The position numbers and the translations under genes are program-made. The notes under the pieces were generated by a model. The model did no database searches. It was not told the origin of the DNA and saw only the letters and a program-made list of their open reading frames with translations. Positions 43,323 to 53,056 of a DNA stretch of 64,000 nucleotides are shown here, piece after piece. Location: contig NZ_CP149130.1 of assembly GCF_037811135.1 (NCBI RefSeq), positions 3,897,001-3,961,000 on the forward strand. Reading direction: 5' to 3'. The first letter of the stretch is position 1; every line of letters begins with the position of its first letter. This DNA is from Aeromonas rivipollensis (lineage in GTDB: Bacteria; Pseudomonadota; Gammaproteobacteria; Enterobacterales; Aeromonadaceae).

Positions 43323-44687
43323 TTACAAGGCCTCGAGGGCATCGGACAGCTTCTTCACCGGCACCACTTCCATCCCCTCGATGGGGTGCTTGGGCGCGTT
43401 GGCATGAGGCACTATGGCGCGGCGGAAACCGTGCTTGGCCGCCTCCTGCAACCGCTCCTGGCCGGAGGGCACGGGCCGGATCTCCCCAGACAGCCCCACC
43501 TCGCCGAACACCACCAGATCCTTGGGCAGGGGCTGATCCCGGAAGCTGGAGACCATGGCCAGCAGCAGCGCCAGATCCGCACTGGTCTCCTCGACCTTGA
43601 CCCCGCCGACCACGTTGATGAAGACGTCCTGATCCGCCATCTGCAGGCCGCCATGACGGTGCAGCACCGCCAGCAGCATGGCGAGACGGTTGTGATCCAT
43701 GCCCACTGCCACCCGGCGCGGGTTTGAGACCTGGGAGTAATCCACCAGCGCCTGCAACTCCACCAGCAGGGGGCGCGTCCCCTCCCAGATCACCATGACG
43801 ATAGAGCCGGGTGCCTGCTCCTCGCCGCGGCTCAGGAAGATGGCGGAGGGGTTGCTCACCTCCTTCATCCCCTGCCCCGTCATGGCGAAGACGCCAAGCT
43901 CGTTGACCGCACCGAAGCGGTTCTTGTGGGAGCGCAGGGTGCGAAAGCGCGAGTCGTGGGCACCATCCAGCAGCACCGAGCAGTCGACGCAGTGCTCCAG
44001 CACCTTGGGACCGGCCAGGGTGCCGTCCTTGGTGACATGGCCCACCATGAAGATGGCGACATGATTCTGCTTGGCATAGCGGGTGAGCAGAGCCGCAGAC
44101 TCGCGCACCTGGGAGACAGAGCCGGGGGATGACTGCACATCCGCCACATGCATCACCTGGATGGAGTCGATGACCATGATCTGCGGCTGCTCCTGCTGGG
44201 CGATGATGCAGATCTGCTCCACGCTGGTTTCCGACAGCATGCGCAGCTTGTCGGTGGGCAAGCCCAGCCGGCCGGCCCGCATCGCCACCTGTTGCAGGGA
44301 CTCCTCCCCGGTCACATAGAGGGTCTTCATCCGCTGCGCCAGGCCGCACATGGTCTGCAGCAGCAGGGTCGATTTGCCCGCCCCCGGGTTGCCGCCGATG
44401 AGGATGGCCGAACCCGGCACCACACCGCCGCCGAGCACCCGATCCAGCTCCTTGAAGCCCGAACTGAAACGAGGGATCTCGGTGGTCGCGACTTCGGCCA
44501 GGGTCTGCACCTGGCTGCCGACGGCGCCGGCATAACCGGTGTAGCGGGCACTCTTGCCGGGGGTAGTGACACCCAGTCGGACCTCGGTGATGGTGTTCCA
44601 CTCCTTGCACTCGCTGCACTGACCTTGCCAGCGGGTGAAGTCGGCGCCACATTCGGAACAAACATAGGCGGTTTTGTTTTTGGCCAT
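43323..44687 (-). CDS. radA: DNA repair protein RadA
   Basis: A 454-residue RecA-like branch-migration ATPase. It has an N-terminal four-cysteine zinc finger (CSECGADFTRWQGQCSEC), Walker A GGNPGAGKSTLLLQ, the RadA-specific KNRFG motif in the middle, and a C-terminal Lon-like domain (DLALLLAMVSSFRDQPLPK, GEVGLSGEIRPV). The length matches E. coli. It is divergent from the large PilZ gene, an order shared with Vibrio. Confidence 0.97.
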   Translation of the reverse strand: MAKNKTAYVCSECGADFTRWQGQCSECKEWNTITEVRLGVTTPGKSARYTGYAGAVGSQVQTLAEVATTEIPRFSSGFKELDRVLGGGVVPGSAILIGGNPGAGKSTLLLQTMCGLAQRMKTLYVTGEESLQQVAMRAGRLGLPTDKLRMLSETSVEQICIIAQQEQPQIMVIDSIQVMHVADVQSSPGSVSQVRESAALLTRYAKQNHVAIFMVGHVTKDGTLAGPKVLEHCVDCSVLLDGAHDSRFRTLRSHKNRFGAVNELGVFAMTGQGMKEVSNPSAIFLSRGEEQAPGSIVMVIWEGTRPLLVELQALVDYSQVSNPRRVAVGMDHNRLAMLLAVLHRHGGLQMADQDVFINVVGGVKVEETSADLALLLAMVSSFRDQPLPKDLVVFGEVGLSGEIRPVPSGQERLQEAAKHGFRRAIVPHANAPKHPIEGMEVVPVKKLSDALEAL

Positions 44688-44787
44688 GGATAACTCGGGG
44701 ACAGGATGAATTCCTGCTTGATATACTGGTTTGCGACCGGCAGATCAAACCCAGAATCGGAAAAGTGACTTTCCGCGGCAGGAATAC

Positions 44788-47157
44788 ATGGATTCAGAAC
44801 AACCACTCCACCTGATAGAACAACTTGTCCCCCTGCTCCGGGAAAAGGACTTCGACGAGATCTTCAACCGCCTGACCCAGAACGAGAATACCAACAGCCG
44901 CTTCCTGCTGAAGATGGAACTCAAGCGCAAGTGCACCCCCTGTCGGCGCGTGATCGACATGCGCAACGAGCTGGGGGCCCTCTGTCAGGTGTACGAGTTC
45001 GAGGGGGTGACCCACTTTATGCCCGCCGAGGCCGTCGAGCAGTTCCAGTCCCAGTGCTACCTATATCGGGACAGCTACACGCTCGGGGTCTACGAGGCGC
45101 TGCAAGCCTGGTACAGGCTCAATCAGGGGCGCAGCGAGAGCCTCTCCCTGCCCGTCAGCCCGTTCAGCCCCTTCGACGTCAACGCCATCCCCTTCGCCAG
45201 TCACTACGGCCGGCAGGAGGAGCGGATGCACTTCAGCTCCCCCATGGTGCTCAAGCTGGCAAACGGGGAGAAGCTCCAGGCCAAGAGTTCGGACATCTCT
45301 CTCGGCGGGATCCGGGTCTCGGTCCCCCATCTGCCCGACTACCAGACCGGCGACCACATCGAGGTCTTCTTCACCGGCCTGGAGCGCGAAAACCCCCACC
45401 CCCTGCTGCGTGACTCGATCAGCTACCAAATCCTGGGAGAGGAGCAGAAAGAGGGGAAATTCTGGCTGCGGCTGGTGAAGAGCGGCGAGCACCCCGCCTT
45501 CGACGAGTTCCTGCGCGACTTCATCGAGCGCAACCGCAGTCGCTATCGGGTCAGTGTCGACTACCTGCTGTCGGCCGCCATCATCAAGGGATACGAGCAG
45601 TTCTACCTGCCGCGCATGACCGGCATGCCGCTCTACTTCGGCAAGGGCGACGCCCCTGGCCTCGAGATCGCCCTGCGCACCGAGAACAACCAGCACATCC
45701 TCGAGTACTGGCGTGACGCCAAGAACCGCGACATGCTCGCCAGCCTCTTCACGGCGGCGCGCATGCCCTCCCTGTTGCCCGCCAAAGGGGGGCTGCGAGA
45801 GACCCTGATCTACAGCTTCACCCACTCGGTGCGCAGTCACCTCTACTTCTTCTCCGCCACCCGCGAAGAGTTGCAGCAGAGCGGCCTGACGTCCCTCTTC
45901 TTCCAGGTCGGTGCCCGTCGTCCCAGCTGGCGCGTCTACAAGTTCAGCCTGGAAGCCTGCGCCCTGCACGAGGCCGACCTCGACAGCCAGCGGGGAGAGT
46001 CGCACCAATTGCAGGACATGCTGCTGCGCGAGCGCCTCGGCCAGATAGGCTACGTCGGCCTGCTGCAGGAGATAGGGCTGGACCACCAGCGCAGCGAGTT
46101 CCACTACGACAGCCAGCAGCCCAACGCTAACGCCTTGCAACGCTTCGGCCACGACACCCAGGCGCCCCCCTTCGAGATAGAGACGCTGCACTATGTGCAA
46201 CTGCGCAAGGAGGCCCGCTACGTACACAAGACGGCGATAGTGCTCAGGTACCAGGACCGCGCCTGGATCGGCTGGACCCGTGACATCTCGGCCCATGGCA
46301 TGCAGATCGAGCTGGAGGAGGCATTCGAGGGAGAGAAGGGGGAGACTGTCACTGTCGCCCTGCCCAGGCTGCAGGAGCTTGCCAAGACCATGGACTTGCA
46401 GCGCCTGCCCTACCGGCTGGTCAGCCTCAATCTGAGCCGTACCGTGCTGCACCTTTGTATCGAAGGCACGGCGGAGCGCCACATCGGCCATCAGTTCTTC
46501 AGCCTGCTGATCGAGAGCAACCAGAACAAGCTCAAGGCCACCCGGGAGCACAAGCGCTACCGCGGCATGGCACGGGCGCTGCGCAACCTCTATACCCACC
46601 ACCTGTTCAACTCGCCGGTCTATGTCAACAAGCTCAAGGCAGCCGCAAGACCTTCCGCCGTGGGCATGGCCCCCCGACCGCGCAGCCTCTCCCGCCTATT
46701 GCAGGCCTGCGCCGGGCAGGAGAAGCAGTTGAACCTCTATCCCCTGTTCCAGGGGGCCCTGCTCAAGACAGTGCTGCTCGACCCATTGCGCACCCTGGCG
46801 CGGGAAGACAAGCCGGAGGAGGAGGAGGTCTACATCGCCAGCCTGCACTCCCAGGGCGGGGCTCCCCTGTTTCGCAGCCACCTGGCCAGCAGTTTTTCCT
46901 CGCCGGAGGCGAAGCGCCGCTTCATCGAGCTGGCCCTGCAGCAGGGGGAGTTCTATTCGGTGCTGGTCGGCATCTCCCGCACCGGTCGCCCCGATACCAG
47001 CTTCATCGCGGGCGAGCTGGACTACATCGCCAAGTTCGCCATTCACAAGGCCAAGCAGCTGGAAGAGGAGCTGTGGAGCGTGGTGGGAGTCGGTGAACTG
47101 ACCGATACCACAGAGGCCACCCTGTTCCGGCTCGGCATCAAGCCCCCGGCGAAGTAG
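44788..47157 (+). CDS. Large PilZ-domain protein with two PilZ-like modules
   Basis: A 789-residue cytoplasmic protein between radA and the serB region, the position of a PilZ protein in Vibrio cholerae. Two stretches match PilZ cores: RQEERMHFSSPMVLKL with DISLGGIRVSVP (about residues 140-180), and RKEARYVHKTAIVLRY with DISAHGMQIELE (about 472-510). Each has RxxxR and DISxxG. The first 60 residues hold a CxxC (KRKCTPCRRVIDM). The C-terminal third has no recognisable domain. ATG 44788 is chosen by an AGGA ribosome binding site. It is presumably a cyclic-di-GMP effector; partner unknown. Confidence 0.85.
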   Translation: MDSEQPLHLIEQLVPLLREKDFDEIFNRLTQNENTNSRFLLKMELKRKCTPCRRVIDMRNELGALCQVYEFEGVTHFMPAEAVEQFQSQCYLYRDSYTLGVYEALQAWYRLNQGRSESLSLPVSPFSPFDVNAIPFASHYGRQEERMHFSSPMVLKLANGEKLQAKSSDISLGGIRVSVPHLPDYQTGDHIEVFFTGLERENPHPLLRDSISYQILGEEQKEGKFWLRLVKSGEHPAFDEFLRDFIERNRSRYRVSVDYLLSAAIIKGYEQFYLPRMTGMPLYFGKGDAPGLEIALRTENNQHILEYWRDAKNRDMLASLFTAARMPSLLPAKGGLRETLIYSFTHSVRSHLYFFSATREELQQSGLTSLFFQVGARRPSWRVYKFSLEACALHEADLDSQRGESHQLQDMLLRERLGQIGYVGLLQEIGLDHQRSEFHYDSQQPNANALQRFGHDTQAPPFEIETLHYVQLRKEARYVHKTAIVLRYQDRAWIGWTRDISAHGMQIELEEAFEGEKGETVTVALPRLQELAKTMDLQRLPYRLVSLNLSRTVLHLCIEGTAERHIGHQFFSLLIESNQNKLKATREHKRYRGMARALRNLYTHHLFNSPVYVNKLKAAARPSAVGMAPRPRSLSRLLQACAGQEKQLNLYPLFQGALLKTVLLDPLRTLAREDKPEEEEVYIASLHSQGGAPLFRSHLASSFSSPEAKRRFIELALQQGEFYSVLVGISRTGRPDTSFIAGELDYIAKFAIHKAKQLEEELWSVVGVGELTDTTEATLFRLGIKPPAK

Positions 47158-47248
47158 CCCGCAGAGGCCAGCCCCTGGTGCCCTCTGTCGTCAGCTGTCG
47201 GCATCAGGGGCAGGTGGTGGGCAGATGGCTGCCCGTTTCAGCGAGCGC
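47158..47248. other. Intergenic hairpin region after the PilZ gene
   Basis: GCCCCTG (about 47172) and CAGGGGC (about 47207) form a seven-base inverted repeat across a 28-nt loop, between convergent genes. No T-run. Confidence 0.4.
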
Positions 47249-48154
47249 TCAGGCCGCCTGGGGGTTGAGCAGCCAGGCGAGGATCTCGGGGAAGTGATCC
47301 TCCTGGGCCTGGGGCGCCGTCAGCATGTTGATGTGATCGTAATCGAGCCGGTTGCCGTTATCCCGGCCGAGGCGGGTGTGGCGGGTCGCCGACCCCATCT
47401 CGACACTGAAGCGGCGCACGTCTGTGGGGTGACCCAGCACCTTGTCCGCCTTGGCCGAGATCATCCAGAGCGGCGGCCAGCTCACCCTGGCGGCGGCCTC
47501 GTCATAGGCAAAGCCGTCGTGGGGATCCTGCCAGGGCCCGCATTTCACCCAGGGAATGGTCTCCTGCAGGTAACGCAAGGGCTCATCATCGGCCCCTATC
47601 TTCAACTTGCGGGCAGCCAGAAAACCCTGGCGGCGCGCCAGCCAGGGCGCCAGCCGGTTCCAGATCAGGTCCACCTTCAGCCAGCGCTCGGGGCTCTGCA
47701 CCGAGACCCCCCGCTTGGTGCCGAAGAACACCAGGCTCGCTATCTGATCCGCCAGTTCGGGGAAGCGCACCAGGGTCGAGGCCATGATGACCCCACCCCA
47801 GGAGTGGGCCATCCAGTGCACCCTGGCTGCGGGATGGCGCGCCGCCACCCAGTGCTGCAGCGCCGGCAGATCCTCGGTGATCAACTCATGCTGGCCGTGG
47901 CCGGCACGCTCGGCGATGGCCGGTGTGCTCTGACCTCGCCCACGCAGATCGGCCACGTACACCTGATAGCCGTGCCTGGCCAGAAAACAAGCCAGCCCCT
48001 TGCCGGATTCGGTGTAGAAGATACGCCCGTTCTCGATGGCGCCGTGCACCATCAGGATGGGATCGGCGTGGACGGCGACACCGGGCTGGATATGGCGCAC
48101 ATGGAGCCGATGTTCGCCACAGGGGACAAACAGGGATTGTTGCAACAGTTCCAT
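47249..48154 (-). CDS. Alpha/beta hydrolase
   Basis: A 301-residue alpha/beta-hydrolase-fold protein. The oxyanion strand is ILMVHGAIENGRIFY, the nucleophile elbow is HWMAHSWGGVIMAS (Ser in HSWGG), and the terminal catalytic histidine is in DYDHINML. Similar proteins are annotated as lipases, esterases or polyhydroxyalkanoate-related hydrolases; I cannot decide. ATG 48154 is used; the open frame extends 25 residues upstream and overlaps serB. It is 29 bp after serB on the same strand. Confidence 0.82.
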   Translation of the reverse strand: MELLQQSLFVPCGEHRLHVRHIQPGVAVHADPILMVHGAIENGRIFYTESGKGLACFLARHGYQVYVADLRGRGQSTPAIAERAGHGQHELITEDLPALQHWVAARHPAARVHWMAHSWGGVIMASTLVRFPELADQIASLVFFGTKRGVSVQSPERWLKVDLIWNRLAPWLARRQGFLAARKLKIGADDEPLRYLQETIPWVKCGPWQDPHDGFAYDEAAARVSWPPLWMISAKADKVLGHPTDVRRFSVEMGSATRHTRLGRDNGNRLDYDHINMLTAPQAQEDHFPEILAWLLNPQAA

Positions 48155-48183
48155 CTTGTTCTCTGCTCCTCCTTGAGCGGGTT

Positions 48184-49188
48184 TCAACTCCAGCGCCTGT
48201 CGCGGCAGGCGAGCGCGCCGAGCAGGCAAAGCACCCCTTCCAGATCATGGTGATTGAGGGTGGCGGCCGCCTGGGCCCGCACCAGGGGTTTGGCGTGAAT
48301 GGCGATGCCGAGCCCTGCCACCCCCATCATCTTGAGATCGTTGGCGCCATCGCCAACCGCCACCGTCTGGGCGGCGGGGATCCCATGCTCCCGGGCCAGT
48401 TGCAGCAGCGCCTCGGCCTTGGCGGCGGCATCCACTATGGGACCGCTCACCTGGCCGGTCAGCACGCCCCCTTCCACCGCCAGCTCGTTGGCGAAGATGG
48501 CGTCCAGCCCCAGCGCCTGCTGCAGTTCGCCAGCGAAACGGGTAAAGCCGCCGGAGGCGATCGCCACTGTCCAGCCCGCCTGCTTGAGGGTGTCGACCAT
48601 CAGCTGCAAGCCGGGCATCCAGGGCATGGCGGCCGCCACCTCATCGAGGATGGCGACAGGGGCCCCCTTCAGCAGGGCGACCCGGTTGCGCAGGCTGTCG
48701 GCAAACTCCAGCTTGCCCTGCATGGCCGCCGCCGTCACGGCCGCCACCTGCTCACCCACACCCGCCAGACGGGCGATCTCGTCGATGCACTCGATCTGGA
48801 TGGCTGTGGAGTCCATGTCCATCACCAGCAGCCCGGGTGCCCCCAGGGTGGGCAAGGTGGCGAGATGGCAGGCATCTATGTCCCACTCCTGCCCCTTGAG
48901 TGCCAGTACCAGCTCGGGGCAGAAGCGGCTCGCACCGAGCAGCAGCAGGGGCACACCGGCCTGCTCCCCCACGGGATAGAGGCTGGCCTCGACCCTGTGG
49001 TCTGCCAGCAGCGTCGCCAATTTTGTCAGGTGGCGGGCACCTAGCGCCTTGCCAAACAGCACCAGCCAGGCGCCGTCATGGGCACTGGCCGCGGGCAGCA
49101 GGGCTTCGGGGGAGAGCTGCCAGCAGGGAGCACCGCACAGAGCCTGGGACCAGTCGTGCGGGGAGCGGGGAAATTGGGACAACAACAT
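48184..49188 (-). CDS. serB: Phosphoserine phosphatase SerB
   Basis: The last enzyme of serine synthesis, a HAD-family phosphatase. The catalytic DMDSTAIQIECIDEIA lies at residues 124-139; SGGFTRFAGELQQAL and GDGANDLKMMGVAG complete the HAD site. The N-terminal about 110 residues are the ACT-like region found in enteric SerB. ATG 49188 follows AAGGAAGG and gives 334 residues, near the usual 322. It is divergent from smp, as in E. coli and Vibrio. Confidence 0.95.
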   Translation of the reverse strand: MLLSQFPRSPHDWSQALCGAPCWQLSPEALLPAASAHDGAWLVLFGKALGARHLTKLATLLADHRVEASLYPVGEQAGVPLLLLGASRFCPELVLALKGQEWDIDACHLATLPTLGAPGLLVMDMDSTAIQIECIDEIARLAGVGEQVAAVTAAAMQGKLEFADSLRNRVALLKGAPVAILDEVAAAMPWMPGLQLMVDTLKQAGWTVAIASGGFTRFAGELQQALGLDAIFANELAVEGGVLTGQVSGPIVDAAAKAEALLQLAREHGIPAAQTVAVGDGANDLKMMGVAGLGIAIHAKPLVRAQAAATLNHHDLEGVLCLLGALACRDRRWS

Positions 49189-49315
49189 AAGAGAGACACC
49201 TTCCTTGGGGATCATGGGGTTCATCATGCGGGCCCAGAGTAGCGTATTGCTTTTTGTACAGGCAAGCGCCAAGATCCCGCCACCATTGTCCATTCCCCCC
49301 AAGAGGCTCAGCGCT

Positions 49316-49954
49316 GTGCGTCATCTCCCCATCAAACGTGTTATCAGCCTGGCAGCGGGGATCCTGCTCGGTCTCTGGGTGCTGGTGCTGATGATCCACA
49401 TGCAGGGAGCAAGCCAGGCCGCATTGCACAGCGCGGCGCGGGATAGGGCCCAGGCGCTGGTCGCCTACGCCGCCCGGGACATGCGACGCTGGATCAAGGA
49501 GGACAAGGAGAGCGAGCTGGAGCGCCTGGCACAGGATCTGGCCGCCGAACCCGACATCCTCGACGTCACCCTCTACGACGCCCGCGGCATCCCCCTCGCC
49601 CAGTCGGATCAGGCCGTTCCCCTCGAGAGTCTGTTGCCCATCGGCACCGACAACAAGTCCCTGCCGGAGCAGGGCAAGGGGCGCACCCAGTTCGTGCAGG
49701 AGATCCAGGAGGGGAACCTGACCCTGGGCTACCTGAGGATCACCCTGGAGGAACAACGGCTGCTCGCCGCGCAGGATACCCATCTCAAGGTGAGTCAGGA
49801 GAAACAGCGGCTGATGCTGCTGGTGATGCTGCTGGCCGGCCTGCTCATCTCCTACGGGGTGCGTCGCAACTACATGCGGGTACGCAAGCACAAGAAGAGA
49901 TCGGTGCAAAACCAGGCCTCCGCCGACAACGCACCGCCGCCAGGCATCGAATAA
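49316..49954 (+). CDS. smp: Smp/YtjB family membrane protein
   Basis: A 212-residue protein with an N-terminal membrane span (VISLAAGILLGLWVLVLMI), a periplasmic domain (about residues 40-165) and a second span near residue 175 (LMLLVMLLAGLLISYGVRR). It resembles E. coli Smp in PDILDVTLYDARGIPLAQSD and LGYLRITLEEQRLLA. I start at GTG 49316 because it gives the family length and GAGG lies upstream; longer in-frame starts overlap the serB promoter. Function unknown; pairing with serB is conserved. Confidence 0.82.
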   Translation: MRHLPIKRVISLAAGILLGLWVLVLMIHMQGASQAALHSAARDRAQALVAYAARDMRRWIKEDKESELERLAQDLAAEPDILDVTLYDARGIPLAQSDQAVPLESLLPIGTDNKSLPEQGKGRTQFVQEIQEGNLTLGYLRITLEEQRLLAAQDTHLKVSQEKQRLMLLVMLLAGLLISYGVRRNYMRVRKHKKRSVQNQASADNAPPPGIE

Positions 49955-50447
49955 GGCTCGGTTCGCGAAACGCCTTGGTCTTGTTATTACCCCCAGCTGT
50001 TCGAGTACCTGATCGAGCAGAGTATCGAGTCGCTTGACTCCCCCGTCGTCACTGAAGCGCTCGTTAACGAAGTGCCGCTCCACGATCACCTCATGCCACA
50101 GTTCCTTGACCAGCCTATCCAGCCATTTGCGCGGAGTCGGCGTTCAGCTGTGCTGCGCCTAGATCCTCTTCATCCTTGAATCTCGAACCTCACCGAAGGC
50201 GGTATCCCATGACCCTTAGCTTCTCAGGTCTGCCCATCTGACCTTGGTTACATCCAGGGGTCAGGCCTAACTTGAGACAGAAGCAAACGAATTTTTCACG
50301 CCTTTCCAGCCGCTTTGGGGTGTGAACTCGATTCGTGGTTTATGTTTTCGGTATGAGACGCCCGCATTGAATGCAATGAGATACAACATTTGTGGAAATC
50401 TTCAGGCAAGGGGCACATCAGCCACTCCAGCAGAAGGAAACAAGACC
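49955..50447. other. Accessory-looking gap with no intact gene
   Basis: 493 bp after smp and before the DUF3300 gene. It contains an HsdR-like remnant on the minus strand (49982-50140). The remaining 300 bp hold no ORF with a credible start. Its base composition is less GC-rich than the core genes nearby. Confidence 0.6.
49982..50140 (-). pseudogene. Remnant of a type I restriction enzyme R subunit C-terminus
   Basis: Minus-strand frame reads RKWLDRLVKELWHEVIVERH, FVNERF, DDGGVKRLDTLL and VLEQLG, the arrangement of the C-terminal domain of EcoEI-type HsdR proteins. An in-frame TGA lies just upstream, and no HsdM or HsdS sequence is present. The frame then runs into sequence antisense to smp without the normal ending. 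I recognise the family by pattern only. Confidence 0.5.
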
Positions 50448-52115
50448 ATGAAGCAACCCCTATTTCGCCGTAGCGCGTTGGCGGCCGTGATCGCCCTCTG
50501 CACGGTATTGGCTGCATGCAAAGAGGAGCCCCCTCCCGTCACGCAAAGTGTCCAGCCCAGCGCGGCCTCCAGCACAGCCAGCGCTGCGGTCGCACCGCAA
50601 GGGCAGCCTCAGCCTGTTAACACGCAAGCATCGAAATATACCCCAGAGGCGCTCGAGACCCTGCTTGCGCCCGTAGCCCTTTATCCTGATTCGGTATTGG
50701 CTCAGGTGCTGGCCAGTGCCACCAATCCGCAAGAGGTACTCGATGCCGGCAACTGGCTGGTCGCCCACCCCAATCTCAAGGGGAAAGAGCTGACCGCCGC
50801 CATTGCGCCGCTGGGCTTTACGCCGCCCACCATGTCGCTGATGCACTTTCCGACCGTGATGGACATGATGTGCTTGAAGATGGAGTGGACGACCGAGCTG
50901 GGCAGTGCCTTCCTGGCCGATGAACCGGGCGTGCTGGCAGCCGTTCAGCGGCTGCGTCAACAGGCGATGGAGGTGGGCAACCTGAAAGACTCGGAACAGA
51001 TGAAAGTGGTCAGGGATGAACAGAACAATCAGCAGATCGTCACCATTGCGCCTGCCAACCCTGACGTCGTTTATGTCCCGCAATACGACCCGAGCGCCGT
51101 CTATAGCCCACCGGCTGCCGGACCAGCCCCAGCACCGGTGACCACAGCAACCACGACAACGACCGCGCCTGCAACAACGACCACGACAGTGGTGGAACAT
51201 GACGATGATGATGAATACGACCGCGGCGATATGGTCTTGACGGGCTTGCTCGCCTTTGGTGCGGGCATGCTGGTCAACGAGGTCTTCAACGACGACGATG
51301 AGGGCGATTATTATTACCCTCGGTGGGGATCAGGTTATCCCAGCGGTTACGCTCCCTATCGTTACAACCCCAACTATGGCAATGGTTTCCGTCCCACCAA
51401 TGGCTACAACCGTCCGGTCAACTATCAGCGGGGCTCCAACAACAATATTTATATCAATGCCAGGGGGGACGACTACTTCAACAAGTTCGAGCGCGGCCCC
51501 AATAACTACCTGCGCCAGGCCGACAGCCCCATCACGGCGGCGCGCCCCCAGCGCTCTGAGCTCGCTACCCTGGAACAACGCTCGCGCAATAACGAGGCTG
51601 CGGGGGGCCGACGAGATGGCGCACCTAAGGGGACCTATGCGGGGGCCAATCGCCAGCCTAAAGGCGAATACACCGGCGCCCCGCGCGCTGTCAATGAGGC
51701 GAACAGGGAGGCTCGCGCAGCAGCGCCGAAGGGGAGCTATGCGGGAGCCAACCGCCAACCCAAAAACGACAATGCCAAGGCGACACGCGACACCAGACAG
51801 GCGAATGTGGCCCAGCGCACGCCGCGCCAGGGCGACTACGCGGGAGACAGGGTCAAGCGGCAGCAAGTCACGCCACAGACCGCTGGAGCGCGTGATCGCG
51901 GCTATGCCCAACCACGCGCCACTCACAGCAAGAACGCGGCACAGACGGCAACCCGCAGAGCACCTGTGGCCTCGGCCTCAACCTCAAGGAGTGCCTTCCA
52001 AGGGGTACATAATACGGGCAGAACCGAGCGCGCCGCCAGCCAACGTGGCCGCGAAAGTATGGCTAATAGAGCGCATACCGGGCGCACCACTCAACCCAGA
52101 CGGAGTACGCGATAA
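50448..52115 (+). CDS. DUF3300 domain-containing lipoprotein
   Basis: A 555-residue protein with a lipoprotein signal peptide (lipobox VLAAC, cysteine at about residue 25). The DUF3300 domain lies at about residues 60-220 (LLAPVALYPDSVLAQVL, NWLVAHPNLKGKELTAAIAP, NPDVVYVPQYDPSAVYSPP). An alanine/threonine-rich linker, an acidic patch, a Tyr/Asn/Gly-rich stretch (GYAPYRYNPNYGNG) and a basic tail with repeats of YAGANRQPK follow. Function unknown. AAGGA precedes ATG 50448. It overlaps the DUF2950 gene, its usual partner. Confidence 0.85.
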   Translation: MKQPLFRRSALAAVIALCTVLAACKEEPPPVTQSVQPSAASSTASAAVAPQGQPQPVNTQASKYTPEALETLLAPVALYPDSVLAQVLASATNPQEVLDAGNWLVAHPNLKGKELTAAIAPLGFTPPTMSLMHFPTVMDMMCLKMEWTTELGSAFLADEPGVLAAVQRLRQQAMEVGNLKDSEQMKVVRDEQNNQQIVTIAPANPDVVYVPQYDPSAVYSPPAAGPAPAPVTTATTTTTAPATTTTTVVEHDDDDEYDRGDMVLTGLLAFGAGMLVNEVFNDDDEGDYYYPRWGSGYPSGYAPYRYNPNYGNGFRPTNGYNRPVNYQRGSNNNIYINARGDDYFNKFERGPNNYLRQADSPITAARPQRSELATLEQRSRNNEAAGGRRDGAPKGTYAGANRQPKGEYTGAPRAVNEANREARAAAPKGSYAGANRQPKNDNAKATRDTRQANVAQRTPRQGDYAGDRVKRQQVTPQTAGARDRGYAQPRATHSKNAAQTATRRAPVASASTSRSAFQGVHNTGRTERAASQRGRESMANRAHTGRTTQPRRSTR

Positions 52116-53056
52116 TGAAGCCTTTGTTGAAATGGAGTTGGGCCTCCTCATGGGGTTTGGCCCTGCTGGCCCTGGTCTGCGCCAGCGATGCAGGCGCCAT
52201 GGCACCGCGCACCTTCGCCACCCCGGATGAGGCGGTACAGGCCCTGATCACTGCCCTGGAGAAGAACGATGTCAGCGCACTGACGCTGTTGCTCGGCGAA
52301 AAGAGTGAGGAAGCCATCAGCTCGGGGGATGAGGTGGCCGATGCCAATGATCGCGCCGCCTTCGTCGCGAGCTTCAAGAGCAAGCACCAGCTGGTGGCCG
52401 AAGGTAAGGATAAAATGATCCTGGTCGTGGGGGAGTCGGATTGGCCACTGCCAATCCCCCTCGTGGCCGCAGATGGCAAGTGGTTTCTCGATGGCGCCAC
52501 AGGAGCCAAAGAGATCGTCTATCGCCGCATCGGTCGGAATGAGTTGGGGGCGATTGCGGTGTGCCGTGGCTTTATCGACGCGCAGATAGAGTACGCCGCC
52601 ATGGGGCATGATGGCCAAACCGCGGGACTCTTTGCGGCAAAACTGCGTAGTGATGCAGGACAACAAAATGGACTCTATTGGCCTGTGGCCAAGGGTGAAC
52701 CGGCAAGTCCGGCCGGAGAGGAGGTCGTCAGTGCCGCGGCAGAAGGCTACAAGGCCTTGGTCGGTCAACGCACACCCTATCATGGCTACTACTACCGTAT
52801 CCTGTATGCCCAGGGAGCCGCGGCCAATGGGGGGGAGAAAGAGTACTTTGTCGACGGGCAATTAAGAGACGGTGTCGCCCTGATCGCCTGGCCGGCCGAT
52901 TATGCCAACAGCGGGGTGATGACCTTCATGGTGAATCACGAGGGTCGGGTTTATCAAAAGGATCTAGGGGCCGACACGGCAGCGGCCGTTGAGGCGATCC
53001 AGCTGTTCAATCCCGATAAGAGCTGGTCGCTGGTGGTGAGCGAAGAGGGTGATTAG
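52115..53056 (+). CDS. DUF2950 domain-containing secreted protein
   Basis: A 313-residue protein with a signal peptide (cleaved near SDAGAMA) followed by DUF2950: TFATPDEAVQALITALEKND, GEKSEEAISSGDEVADAND, WPLPIPLVAADGKWFLD, GAKEIVYRRIGRNELGAI, and the C-terminal HGYYYRILYAQGAAA and GVMTFMVNHEGRVYQKDLG. Function unknown. Its ATG overlaps the DUF3300 stop (TAATG). The two families occur together in proteobacteria, suggesting a joint envelope function. Confidence 0.87.
   Translation: MKPLLKWSWASSWGLALLALVCASDAGAMAPRTFATPDEAVQALITALEKNDVSALTLLLGEKSEEAISSGDEVADANDRAAFVASFKSKHQLVAEGKDKMILVVGESDWPLPIPLVAADGKWFLDGATGAKEIVYRRIGRNELGAIAVCRGFIDAQIEYAAMGHDGQTAGLFAAKLRSDAGQQNGLYWPVAKGEPASPAGEEVVSAAAEGYKALVGQRTPYHGYYYRILYAQGAAANGGEKEYFVDGQLRDGVALIAWPADYANSGVMTFMVNHEGRVYQKDLGADTAAAVEAIQLFNPDKSWSLVVSEEGD

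Noticed and set aside
45061..46602. A 513-codon minus-strand open frame
   Set aside because: It is antisense to the large PilZ gene and has no ribosome binding site or family likeness.
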